Assembly: GCA_020344015.1 (NCBI GenBank)
Contig: CP070812.1
Coordinates: 3,710,470-3,746,235, forward strand
Source of the DNA: Gemmatimonadota bacterium
GTDB lineage: Bacteria; Gemmatimonadota; Gemmatimonadetes; Palauibacterales; KS3-K002
Length of the DNA stretch: 35,766 nt
Reading direction: 5' to 3'
Each line of letters opens with the position of its first letter. Position 1 is the first letter of the stretch. Both the position numbers and the translations under genes were made by a program. This document shows, one piece after another, positions 1 to 6,861 of the stretch. The notes under the pieces are model-generated. The model was given only the letters and a program-made list of their open reading frames with translations. It was not told where the DNA came from and did no database searches.

Positions 1-2
1 CG

Positions 3-521
3 GGCTCGTACGAGAGCACGATCATCGATCTGAAGGAAGAAGACGGTGCCACGTCGAGCGTGCTGATCCGCGAGGTGCAGGTGCATCCCTACCGATCCGA
101 AGTGTTGCACATCGATTTCCTGGTCGTTCGTAAGGGTGAGAAGGTGAAGCTCGAGGTGCCCGTGCGGTTGGTGGGTGTCGCGCCCGGGGTCAAGGAAGGC
201 GGGATCATGGAGCACCTGCGGCACGACGTCGAGATCCGCTGTATCCCGTCGAAGATCCCCGAGGCGCTAGACCTCGAGATCTCCCAGATGGACATCGGCG
301 ACAGTGTCACGGTCGCCGATCTGCAAGTACCTGAGGACATCGAGATACTGACCGACGCTGCGGCGACGATCGCATCGGTCGTGCCGCCGGCCGTCATCAA
401 GGTCGAAGAAGAGGTTGTCGAGGAAGTGGAGGAAGAGGGCGTCGTCGAAGAGAAGGCCGAGCCCGAGGTGGTCGGTCGTGGCAGGCCTGCCGAGGAGGAG
501 GCTACGGAAGAGGGGCAATAA
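3..521 (+). CDS. rplY: 50S ribosomal protein L25, CTC/TL5 type (5' end cut by window)
   Basis: L25 binds 5S rRNA in the large ribosomal subunit. The frame is open from the first bases of the window, so the gene begins upstream; about 172 codons are visible and the first in-window initiator-like codon (GTG at 60) is internal. The visible part starts in the N-terminal 5S-binding domain (IREVQVHPYRSEVLHIDFLV is a family signature) and runs through the C-terminal TL5/CTC beta domain (VPVRLVGVAPGVKEGG, then HDVEIRC). It ends in a long Glu/Val-rich acidic tail of about 40 residues, as in long CTC-type L25 proteins. Two bases separate its TAA from the likely CTG start of pth, a pairing (rplY-pth) common in bacteria, so the two are probably co-transcribed. 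Identification is secure; only the N-terminus is missing. Confidence 0.95.
   Translation, partial: GSYESTIIDLKEEDGATSSVLIREVQVHPYRSEVLHIDFLVVRKGEKVKLEVPVRLVGVAPGVKEGGIMEHLRHDVEIRCIPSKIPEALDLEISQMDIGDSVTVADLQVPEDIEILTDAAATIASVVPPAVIKVEEEVVEEVEEEGVVEEKAEPEVVGRGRPAEEEATEEGQ
511..515 (+). promoter_or_regulatory. Shine-Dalgarno site that favours a CTG start for pth
   Basis: AGGGG lies inside the last codons of rplY, 8 bases before the CTG at 524. The TTG at 533 would be 17 bases away, too far for normal initiation. Confidence 0.5.
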
Positions 522-523
522 CT

Positions 524-1111
524 CTGAAAGCCTTGATCGGACTGGGCAACCCGGGAGCCCGGTACGATGCCACGCGCCACAATGTTGGCTGGTGGCTCGT
601 GGACCTGCTGAAGCGCCGCTGGTCCGCAACTCCGTTTCAAGAAGAGGATCTATGGCTCCGGTCCAGGGCCGAGCTGTCGGAGGTCGGCGAGGTCTGGTTG
701 ATCAAACCGCTGACCTACATGAACCGGAGCGGGATAGCGGTTCGCGCCCTACTCGAGTACGCGCCTCTCGACCTCGAGCACGACGTGCTGATCGTCGTGG
801 ACGATGTAGCGCTCGAGCCGGGACGACCGCGCTTTCGTGCGCGGGGCTCGGCGGGTAGTCACAACGGGCTCCAATCCATCGAGGACGTGCTCGGCACTCG
901 GGAGTATGCACGCTTGAGGATTGGAGTCGGTGCTGCGCCGGCTGGCGTCGAGCTGGCAGATTGGGTGCTCTCCGAGTTCGACGACCCGGAGGACGAGGAC
1001 GCCGTGCTCGAAGTTCTTCCGCGCTTGAGCGAAGCGGTGGAGTTGTGGGCGCGCGAGGGCGTGGAAGCGGCGATGAATCGGTACAATGCGCCGTTGAGCG
1101 ATGACGAATAA
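524..1111 (+). CDS. pth: Peptidyl-tRNA hydrolase
   Basis: Pth cleaves the ester bond of peptidyl-tRNAs that drop off the ribosome, recycling tRNA in the cytoplasm. Family motifs are present in order: KALIGLGNPG at the start, TRHNVGWW (the catalytic His), LTYMNRSG (the substrate-binding Asn), VVDDVALEPG (the Asp that activates His), and GSAGSHNGLQSI. The length, about 195 residues, is normal. I place the start at CTG 524 because it restores the first beta-strand (MKALIGLGNPG) and sits 8 bases after an AGGGG; an automatic call would probably use TTG 533 and lose three residues. It follows rplY by two bases, and 122 bases separate it from hppA. Confidence 0.96.
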   Translation: MKALIGLGNPGARYDATRHNVGWWLVDLLKRRWSATPFQEEDLWLRSRAELSEVGEVWLIKPLTYMNRSGIAVRALLEYAPLDLEHDVLIVVDDVALEPGRPRFRARGSAGSHNGLQSIEDVLGTREYARLRIGVGAAPAGVELADWVLSEFDDPEDEDAVLEVLPRLSEAVELWAREGVEAAMNRYNAPLSDDE

Positions 1112-1118
1112 TAGACAG

Positions 1119-1201
1119 CCAACACCCAACCATCGCGGTTTGCCAAGCGTCAACGATCGAGACCCATATCCAATCCTCGGGTGGACGGATCTGGGTGTTG
1201 G
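1119..1201. repeat. Inverted repeat between pth and hppA
   Basis: CCAACACCCA (1119-1128) and its exact complement TGGGTGTTGG (1192-1201) enclose 63 bases. The flanks add partial pairing. The spacer ends just before the hppA ribosome-binding site (GAGGAGGG, 1223-1230). It may be a leader stem or a weak terminator; there is no T-run. Confidence 0.5.
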
Positions 1202-1233
1202 ATGTTGACAACAAAAAGACCTGAGGAGGGATA

Positions 1234-3285
1234 ATGACGAACGTTGCGGTGACGTTTTCGGCGCCCCTGGGACTCTTGGGGCTGGTGGTTGCCGCGCTCA
1301 TCTATGTCCACCTGAAACGACAGCCCGTCGGCACTGAACTGATGGACGAGCTCGCCTCGCGGATCCGGGAAGGCGCAAGGACATTCCTGAAGCGCGAATA
1401 TTCGGTGCTCATCCCGTTCATCGTTGTCGTGGCGTTCCTGTTGTACGTGGCGCTGGGCTCGCTTGAGACGTCCATGGCATACGTCGGGGGCGCGTTTTGC
1501 TCGCTGTTTGCAGGGTTCTTCGGCATGAACGCCGCGACGGAGGCGAACGTTCGCACCTCGGAGGCAGCGCGCGACTCGGGTCAGGGTAAGGCATTGCGCG
1601 TCGCCTTCAACGGTGGTGCCGTGATGGGCCTGTCGGTGGGCAGCCTGGGCCTACTCGGCATCGGCGTGGTGCTCTTCATTTTCGCGGGTGGTCTGACCGA
1701 CGACTCGTCCTTCAAAACGTTCAGCGAGGTGATCGCCGGTTTCGCGATGGGCGCGAGCTCGATCGCTCTCTTCGCTCGTGTCGGTGGCGGCATCTACACG
1801 AAGGCCGCCGACGTCGGCGCCGACCTGGTAGGCAAGGTCGAGGCGGGAATCCCCGAGGACGATCCTCGTAACCCGGCGACGATCGCCGACAACGTGGGTG
1901 ACAACGTCGGCGACGTGGCGGGTATGGGCGCCGACATATTCGAATCGTACGTCGGGTCGATCATCGCTACCATAGCGATCGGTGCGACGTCCGTACAGAT
2001 CATGTCCGATCACCGTCTCGCGGCGGTCACCCTGCCGGTCCTCTTCGTGGGATTCGGCCTGATAGCCAGCGTGATCGGGGTCTTCTCGCTGAAGCTGATG
2101 GAGAAGATGAATCCCGCGGCGGCGCTCCGGAATAGCACCTACATCGCAGCGATCCTGTTCTGGATCGCCGCTTGGTGGTTGACCGCCGAGCTCGACGTGT
2201 TTGCGGGCAACCCGGACTTCGGCACGATGGGGCCGTTCTGGGCGATGTTCGGAGGTTCGTTGGTCGGAATATTCATCGGTCTCTCCACCGAGTACTATAC
2301 GGCGGCGAAGCCGATCAAGAAGATCGCCCAGGCGTCGGAGACGGGTGCGGCCACCAATATCATCGCCGGCCAGGCGGTCGGGATGATCTCGACCGCGGTG
2401 CCGGTGCTGCTCATCTGTGCCGCCATCTGGCTGGCTTACCACTTCGCCGGCCTCTACGGGATCGGTATCGCAGCCGTCGGCATGCTGGCCACGGTGGGCG
2501 TGACGATGTCGGTGGACGCCTACGGTCCGGTTGCCGATAACGCCGGCGGAATAAGCGAGATGAGCGGGTTGGGTCCGGCGGTACGCAGCATCACCGATAG
2601 CCTCGATGCCATCGGCAACACCACGGCGGCCATCGGCAAGGGCTTCGCCATCGGCTCCGCCGCCCTGACGGCGCTGGCGCTGTTCAGCGCTTACTCGTCG
2701 GCAGTGGGCCTTCAGGAAACGGGAATCAACCTGGTGAGCCCGGTCGTAGTCATCGGGCTCTTTATCGGTGGCACGTTGCCCTTCGTTATCGCCGCGCTGA
2801 CCATGACCGCGGTCGGGCGCGCCGCGTCGGGGATGGTGACGGAGGTGCGCCGCCAGTTCAAGGAGATTCCGGGTCTCATGGAAGGCGAGGCCAGGCCGGA
2901 CAGCGCGCGCTGCGTTGACATTTCGACCCGTGCGGCGCTGCGGGAGATGATCGTGCCCGGCCTGACGGCGATCATCGCGCCGGTGCTGGTGGGCTCGTTC
3001 CTCGGCGTAGAAGCGTTGGGCGGTCTGCTGGCCGGTGCGACGCTGGCCGGCGTCCTGCTGGCACTTTACATGGCCAATGCCGGTGGTGCCTGGGACAACG
3101 CCAAGAAGTGGATCGAGGCGGGCAACATGGGTGGCAAGGGCTCGGATCCGCACAAGGCAGCGGTAGTCGGGGATACGGTCGGCGACCCGTTCAAAGATAC
3201 GTCGGGCCCGTCGATGAACATCCTTATCAAGTTGATGAGTGTGGTAAGCCTGGTGCTGGCTCCGTTTTTCGTCGCGCTTGGGTAG
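1234..3285 (+). CDS. hppA: Membrane-bound ion-pumping pyrophosphatase, K+-dependent type
   Basis: This integral membrane enzyme hydrolyses PPi and pumps H+ or Na+ across the cytoplasmic membrane. It has 683 residues, the usual size, with about 16 hydrophobic segments. The catalytic loop [20 protein letters not shown] followed by [20 protein letters not shown] is intact, as is the C-terminal [20 protein letters not shown]. In the segment [20 protein letters not shown], Ala465 and Gly468 fall where K+-independent enzymes carry Lys and Thr; established family rules therefore place it in the K+-dependent subfamily. I cannot decide between H+ and Na+ transport by eye. The ATG follows a strong GAGGAGGG site. 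It sits alone between two spacers that both hold inverted repeats, so it may be its own transcription unit. Confidence 0.97.
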   Translation: MTNVAVTFSAPLGLLGLVVAALIYVHLKRQPVGTELMDELASRIREGARTFLKREYSVLIPFIVVVAFLLYVALGSLETSMAYVGGAFCSLFAGFFGMNAATEANVRTSEAARDSGQGKALRVAFNGGAVMGLSVGSLGLLGIGVVLFIFAGGLTDDSSFKTFSEVIAGFAMGASSIALFARVGGGIYTKAADVGADLVGKVEAGIPEDDPRNPATIADNVGDNVGDVAGMGADIFESYVGSIIATIAIGATSVQIMSDHRLAAVTLPVLFVGFGLIASVIGVFSLKLMEKMNPAAALRNSTYIAAILFWIAAWWLTAELDVFAGNPDFGTMGPFWAMFGGSLVGIFIGLSTEYYTAAKPIKKIAQASETGAATNIIAGQAVGMISTAVPVLLICAAIWLAYHFAGLYGIGIAAVGMLATVGVTMSVDAYGPVADNAGGISEMSGLGPAVRSITDSLDAIGNTTAAIGKGFAIGSAALTALALFSAYSSAVGLQETGINLVSPVVVIGLFIGGTLPFVIAALTMTAVGRAASGMVTEVRRQFKEIPGLMEGEARPDSARCVDISTRAALREMIVPGLTAIIAPVLVGSFLGVEALGGLLAGATLAGVLLALYMANAGGAWDNAKKWIEAGNMGGKGSDPHKAAVVGDTVGDPFKDTSGPSMNILIKLMSVVSLVLAPFFVALG

Positions 3286-3294
3286 AACAGAGGG

Positions 3295-3456
3295 GACATT
3301 CAACAGCGGACAGCCGACGACCGATTATCGAGTTTAGCTGCAACGCTCGCCGTCCGACGTTCAATGTTCGGCGAGGATGTCGAAATTCGAAAGTCGAACA
3401 TCGATCGCCGCAGCTAAACTCGATAGTCGGCAACCGAATGTCGGTTGTTCAATGTC
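3295..3456. repeat. Long imperfect inverted repeat between hppA and ychF
   Basis: Arms of 47 bases (3295-3341 and 3410-3456) pair at 37 of 47 positions. The inner 16 bases (TATCGAGTTTAGCTGC at 3326-3341, complement at 3410-3425) pair perfectly. The 68-base centre holds further self-complementary words built on TTCGAA, GTCGAAC and GTTCAATGTTCGG. The element fills nearly all of the 199-base spacer and begins 10 bases after the hppA stop. It codes for nothing recognisable. Confidence 0.75.
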
Positions 3457-3484
3457 GAAGTAGTCACACATCTTGCGTTTCTAG

Positions 3485-4579
3485 ATGAGCCGTGCTTTGC
3501 GCGCCGGAATTGTGGGATTGCCCAACGCCGGCAAATCCACGCTCTTCAACGCGCTCACCGCCTCGAGCGTACCCGCCGAAGCTTATCCGTTCACCACGAT
3601 CGACCCCAACGTGGGAGTGGTCGAGGTTCCCGATCCGCGGCTCGACAGTATCTACGATCTGGTGCGACCGCCCCGAAAGGTCGCTGCGGTGGTCGAGTTC
3701 GTCGACATCGCGGGCCTGGTGGAGGGCGCGCACCGCGGGGAAGGGCTGGGCAACCGGTTCCTCGCGCACATTCGGGAGGTCGAGGCACTGGTCCACGTCG
3801 TGCGCTGTTTCGATGATCCCAACGTCGCCCACCCCGCGGCCAGCGTCGACCCGGTGCGCGACGTCGAGACGGTTGAGACGGAGCTGTTGCTGGCCGACCT
3901 GGAGACGGTCGAGAAGCGACTCGACCGCGTGGACCGAGTGGCGCGCAGCGGCGACCGGGAAGCCAAGGGAGAGGCGGAATTCCTGCACAAGGTTCAGGAT
4001 TGGCTGGGCGAAGGGCACCCGGCTCGTGGGATGGAGTGCAGCAGGGAGGAATGCGACGTCCTCGCCTCGCTCTTCCTCCTTACGGGCAAGGCAGTTCTCT
4101 ACGTCGCCAACGTGTCGGAGTCCGCCGCCACCGCTGGCGACGAACGGGTGACGGCGCTGGCTGGCGCCGTGGGCGCCGACGCGGTGCTGCCTCTGTGCTG
4201 CCAACTCGAGGCGGAACTGCTCGGCCTCGCGGCCGACGAACGGATGGAATATCTAGAGGCGCTGGGGCTGGAACGGCCCGGTGTCCAACGACTTGTCCAG
4301 GCGACCTACGAGCTTCTAAGGGTCATCACGTTCTTCACGTACAACGAGAAGGAAGTGCGGGCCTGGACGATCCGACGCGGGAGCCTCGCCGCCCAGGCGG
4401 CGGGGGTCGTTCATAGCGATTTCGAGAAGGGCTTCATCCGGGCCGAGACGGTCGGCTACGAGGCATTCGTCAGCGCCGGCTCGCTGAAGGCGGCACGCGA
4501 AGAAGGGCTCGTGCGGGCGGAGGGCCGCGAGCACGTAGTCGAGGACGGTGACATCCTGCTGTTTCGTGCCCAGACGTAA
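3485..4579 (+). CDS. ychF: Redox-regulated ribosome-associated ATPase YchF/OLA1
   Basis: YchF is an Obg-family P-loop protein that prefers ATP to GTP and binds the ribosome. G1 is GLPNAGKS (residues 11-18), G3 is in [18 protein letters not shown], and the position of the guanine-specific NKxD motif is NVSE (209-212), the signature that gives YchF its ATP preference. A C-terminal TGS domain is visible around AWTIRRGS and ends in [11 protein letters not shown]. The length of 364 residues matches E. coli YchF (363). There is no clear Shine-Dalgarno sequence before the ATG, which lies 28 bases after the end of the inverted repeat. Neighbours on both sides are translation genes or hppA. Confidence 0.97.
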   Translation: MSRALRAGIVGLPNAGKSTLFNALTASSVPAEAYPFTTIDPNVGVVEVPDPRLDSIYDLVRPPRKVAAVVEFVDIAGLVEGAHRGEGLGNRFLAHIREVEALVHVVRCFDDPNVAHPAASVDPVRDVETVETELLLADLETVEKRLDRVDRVARSGDREAKGEAEFLHKVQDWLGEGHPARGMECSREECDVLASLFLLTGKAVLYVANVSESAATAGDERVTALAGAVGADAVLPLCCQLEAELLGLAADERMEYLEALGLERPGVQRLVQATYELLRVITFFTYNEKEVRAWTIRRGSLAAQAAGVVHSDFEKGFIRAETVGYEAFVSAGSLKAAREEGLVRAEGREHVVEDGDILLFRAQT

Positions 4580-4605
4580 GGCGAGGCCCGCCAGCGGCCT
4601 AGAGC

Positions 4606-4634
4606 TTGAAGTGAGAGGCCGCTTCGGGTAGTTT
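4606..4634 (+). promoter_or_regulatory. Candidate promoter for the rpsF operon
   Basis: TTGAAG (4606-4611), a 17-base spacer and TAGTTT (4629-4634) resemble a sigma-70 promoter. The downstream box extends to TAGTTTTG, which also matches the TAnnTTTG element known from Bacteroidetes. It would give a leader of about 100 bases before rpsF. Judged by eye only. Confidence 0.4.
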
Positions 4635-4706
4635 TGGCGAGTTCAAGGTTCTACCTGCCGCGATCGACAACCTGCTCCGCCCACAGTCACCGGGCGGGGC
4701 CGCACC

Positions 4707-4730
4707 GGGCTCGGGCCTCGAGCCCCGACC
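4707..4730 (+). promoter_or_regulatory. Leader hairpin before rpsF, candidate S6:S18 autoregulatory site
   Basis: GGGCTCG (4707-4713), loop GGCCT and CGAGCCC (4719-4725) form a perfect 7-bp stem, followed by CGACC and then the rpsF ribosome-binding site (GGGAGGTG, 4734-4741). Known S6:S18 leader motifs place a CCG on the 3' side of such a stem just before the start site; CCCCGACC fits loosely. The position is right, but the full consensus was not verified. Confidence 0.35.
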
Positions 4731-4744
4731 AAAGGGAGGTGACG

Positions 4745-5119
4745 ATGCGCGACTACGAGATCGTCTACATCTTCGATTCCGTCCTCGATCGGTCCGTCAT
4801 CGATCAGAAGCTAGAGCGTTTTAACCAACTTGCGACGGGCAACGGCGGGGGCGAGATCCTGGCCGTCGAGCACTGGGGCAAGAGGCAGCTTGCCTATCCC
4901 ATCAAAAAGCACGACAAGGGGTACTACGTGGTGGTCCAGTTTCGGACAGATCCGACGAACCTGCCGGAATTCGAGCGGGCGATAAAGCTCGACGAGGAGG
5001 TGCTGAGGCACTTGGTGGTCCTCTCGGAAGGCGAGCTACCTATGCCGCGCTCGGCCGTGGAGGCGCCGGCCAGGTACCGTGACGATGAGGATGACGAAGA
5101 CGGCGACGATGACGGTTAA
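4745..5119 (+). CDS. rpsF: 30S ribosomal protein S6
   Basis: S6 binds S18 and 16S rRNA in the small-subunit platform. The start MRDYEIVYIFDSVLD is the family's first strand, and YPIKKHDKGYYVVVQF and the RAIKLDEEVLRHLVV helix follow. The ATG at 4745 has an excellent GGGAGGTG site; an in-frame TTG at 4634 would add 37 residues unlike S6 and would lie within the candidate promoter, so I reject it. The body is of normal size, but the protein ends in a 12-residue run made only of Asp, Glu and Gly (DDEDDEDGDDDG). In enterobacteria RimK adds a poly-glutamate tail to S6 after translation; here a comparable acidic tail is encoded. Next is rpsR with no ssb gene between them. Confidence 0.96.
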   Translation: MRDYEIVYIFDSVLDRSVIDQKLERFNQLATGNGGGEILAVEHWGKRQLAYPIKKHDKGYYVVVQFRTDPTNLPEFERAIKLDEEVLRHLVVLSEGELPMPRSAVEAPARYRDDEDDEDGDDDG

Positions 5120-5156
5120 CGGGCTACAGCGAATTCGGATTGAGATAAGGCGGTAA

Positions 5157-5381
5157 ATGATGAAGAGAAGAAGGAAACCCTGCCACCTCTGTGAGTCGAA
5201 GATAACCGTTATCGATTACAAGGATGAGCAGCTGCTCACCCGCTTTGTAACCGAGCGTGGCAAGATTGTACCGAGCCGCATTACGGGTACCTGTGCACCG
5301 CACCAGCGGCAACTGACGCGCGCCATCAAGCGGGGTCGCTACCTGGCGCTGTTGCCGTACGTGGAAGACTACCGCCACTAG
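5157..5381 (+). CDS. rpsR: 30S ribosomal protein S18, zinc-binding form
   Basis: S18 pairs with S6 on the small subunit. The 74-residue protein has the family core [20 protein letters not shown] followed by [33 protein letters not shown]. Cys9, Cys12, Cys46 and His49 (CHLC and CAPH) form the complete ligand set of the zinc-binding S18 type. Two ATG codons lie in a row at 5157 and 5160; a weak AAGG precedes them, so either may be used. It lies 37 bases after rpsF and 10 bases before the DUF2232 gene, consistent with one operon. Confidence 0.97.
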   Translation: MMKRRRKPCHLCESKITVIDYKDEQLLTRFVTERGKIVPSRITGTCAPHQRQLTRAIKRGRYLALLPYVEDYRH

Positions 5382-5391
5382 GTCGGCTGAG

Positions 5392-6306
5392 ATGTCTGAC
5401 CGCAGGGCGCTGGCCCGGGTCATAGGCTTCGGGTTGGTCACTCTGGTCTTCGCGCCGGTACCGCCGCTCATCCTTGTAGGTTTGCCGCTGGCGTTGCTGC
5501 TGGTTTCGACCGGACCACGCGGTGTATGGTCCGCAGTCGTGGTAGCGGCCGTCGTCGGATTGGCGCTCATCGGCGAACGAACCGGTCTGTGGTGGTTCGC
5601 CCGGGGCTGGCCGCTTTTGCTGGGCGGAGCCTATGTGATGGTCGCCGCCTGGCGGCCGGGTTGGAACTTCTCGGCGACCGCCCTGGCCTCACTCGGCTTG
5701 GCCGTGCTGGTAGCAGTTGCGGCCTTCGCGCTGAGTCCCGGCGCCTGGCTCGAGGTCGACACGCTAATGGCCACGCAGGTTGCCGGCGAGACGGAGGCAT
5801 GGAGCACCCGACTCGGCTTGGCCAGCGAGGAGAGCGCTCAGAGCTTGTTACGCCAGGCCGCGGGACTGCAGGTGGCCCTGTTCCCCGCGTTCCTTGGTGT
5901 CGCCTCGCTCGGTGCCATCGGCCTGGCGGTGACCGTGCGTGATCGGCTGTCCGGCGAGGCCGGCCGGGGCTTCGGTCGGCTGCGTGGCTTCAGCTTCAAC
6001 GACCACCTGGTGTGGGTGTGGTTGCTGGGCCTCGCTTTGGTCGTCGCGCCGGTTGGGGCCATCGCCGACCGGGTTGGCGGTAACGCGGTGCTTTTCATGG
6101 GGCTGCTCTACGTGCTCCGAGGGTTCGCCGTGATGCTGAGCCTGGTGGGAGGCATCTCAGTCCTGGCCGGGGTCGTGGGTGGGCTGGTAGCGCTATTGCT
6201 TTACCCGCTGCTTGCCTTCGCTACGGCGGTAGCGCTGATTGTCGGGCTCGGTGACACGTGGCTGAACATACGGGCTCGGGTCCGCTCCCGAGACACCGGG
6301 CGTTGA
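5392..6306 (+). CDS. DUF2232 / YybS-like integral membrane protein
   Basis: A 304-residue protein dominated by hydrophobic segments (about eight membrane passes), with charged loops around residues 120-160 and 180-205. The C-terminal stretch ending VALIVGLGDTWLNIRARVR resembles the conserved end of DUF2232/YybS proteins (GxxDxWxDFR type). Members of that family often sit between rpsR and rplI, as here, and have no established biochemical role. The ATG is 10 bases downstream of rpsR and the frame closes 49 bases before rplI. The family call rests mainly on topology, the C-terminal motif and position. Confidence 0.75.
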   Translation: MSDRRALARVIGFGLVTLVFAPVPPLILVGLPLALLLVSTGPRGVWSAVVVAAVVGLALIGERTGLWWFARGWPLLLGGAYVMVAAWRPGWNFSATALASLGLAVLVAVAAFALSPGAWLEVDTLMATQVAGETEAWSTRLGLASEESAQSLLRQAAGLQVALFPAFLGVASLGAIGLAVTVRDRLSGEAGRGFGRLRGFSFNDHLVWVWLLGLALVVAPVGAIADRVGGNAVLFMGLLYVLRGFAVMLSLVGGISVLAGVVGGLVALLLYPLLAFATAVALIVGLGDTWLNIRARVRSRDTGR

Positions 6307-6355
6307 CGCGCTGACTTGTTGATTTGATTTCCGACGCACTACCTGGAGAGATACC

Positions 6356-6820
6356 GTGGCGAGAAACCAAGAGGTGATCCTGAGAAGAAAGGTCGACAAC
6401 CTCGGGGATGTTGGCGATGTTGTCACAGTGAAAAGCGGCTACGCCCGCAACTACCTGTTGCCCCAGGGGCTCGCCTATCCGGCGACTGACCAGAGCCGCA
6501 GGCTCCTGGAGCAAGAGCGAACGACCGCGCTGTTGGCTGAGGAGAAAGACCGCAGCAACGCCAAGGAATTGGCAGGACGGCTGGAGGGTAGCTCGATTAC
6601 CTTCTCGATGCTGGCGGCCGACGAAGGAAAGCTTTACGGCTCGGTCGGGCCGCGAGACATAGCGTCGAAACTCGGCGAAGAGGGCTACGGTGTCCACGCT
6701 AAGCACGTAATGCTGGTAGAGCCGATCAAGGCCCTCGGCGTCTACTCCGTGCCGATCCGGCTGTATCCAGAAGTAGAGGCGTCGGTGAAAGTCTGGGTGA
6801 TCAAGGAGGAAGACGAATAG
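6356..6820 (+). CDS. rplI: 50S ribosomal protein L9
   Basis: L9 is a two-domain, long-helix protein of the large subunit that affects frame maintenance. The N-terminal domain signature VILRRKVDNLGDVGDVVTVK then GYARNYLLPQGLA is nearly consensus. The connecting helix spans about residues 40-80, and the C-terminal domain contains TFSMLAADEGKLYGSVGPRD and ends KVWVIKEEDE. The length of 154 residues is normal. It starts at GTG 6356 after CTGGAGAG. Its 3' end carries an AAGGAGGA that may also serve as the ribosome-binding site for the next gene. Confidence 0.97.
   Translation: MARNQEVILRRKVDNLGDVGDVVTVKSGYARNYLLPQGLAYPATDQSRRLLEQERTTALLAEEKDRSNAKELAGRLEGSSITFSMLAADEGKLYGSVGPRDIASKLGEEGYGVHAKHVMLVEPIKALGVYSVPIRLYPEVEASVKVWVIKEEDE
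6803..6810 (+). promoter_or_regulatory. Strong Shine-Dalgarno inside the end of rplI
   Basis: AAGGAGGA ends 6 bases before an ATA triplet (6817-6819) that overlaps the rplI TAG and is in frame with the DhaL-DegV gene. It may set an upstream start for that gene, although the same bases also encode Lys-Glu-Glu of L9. Confidence 0.35.
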
Positions 6821-6861
6821 GATCGGGCATCTCGTACTGCGACGGGCGGCGCCTGAAACGT

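Noticed and set aside
1651..3303. 550-codon open frame on the minus strand over hppA
   Set aside because: It is antisense to an unmistakable pyrophosphatase and encodes an Arg/His/Asp-rich product with no domain; a GC-rich shadow frame.
4634..4744. N-terminal extension of S6 from TTG 4634
   Set aside because: The extra residues do not look like S6, they cover the candidate promoter and leader hairpin, and ATG 4745 has a strong ribosome-binding site.
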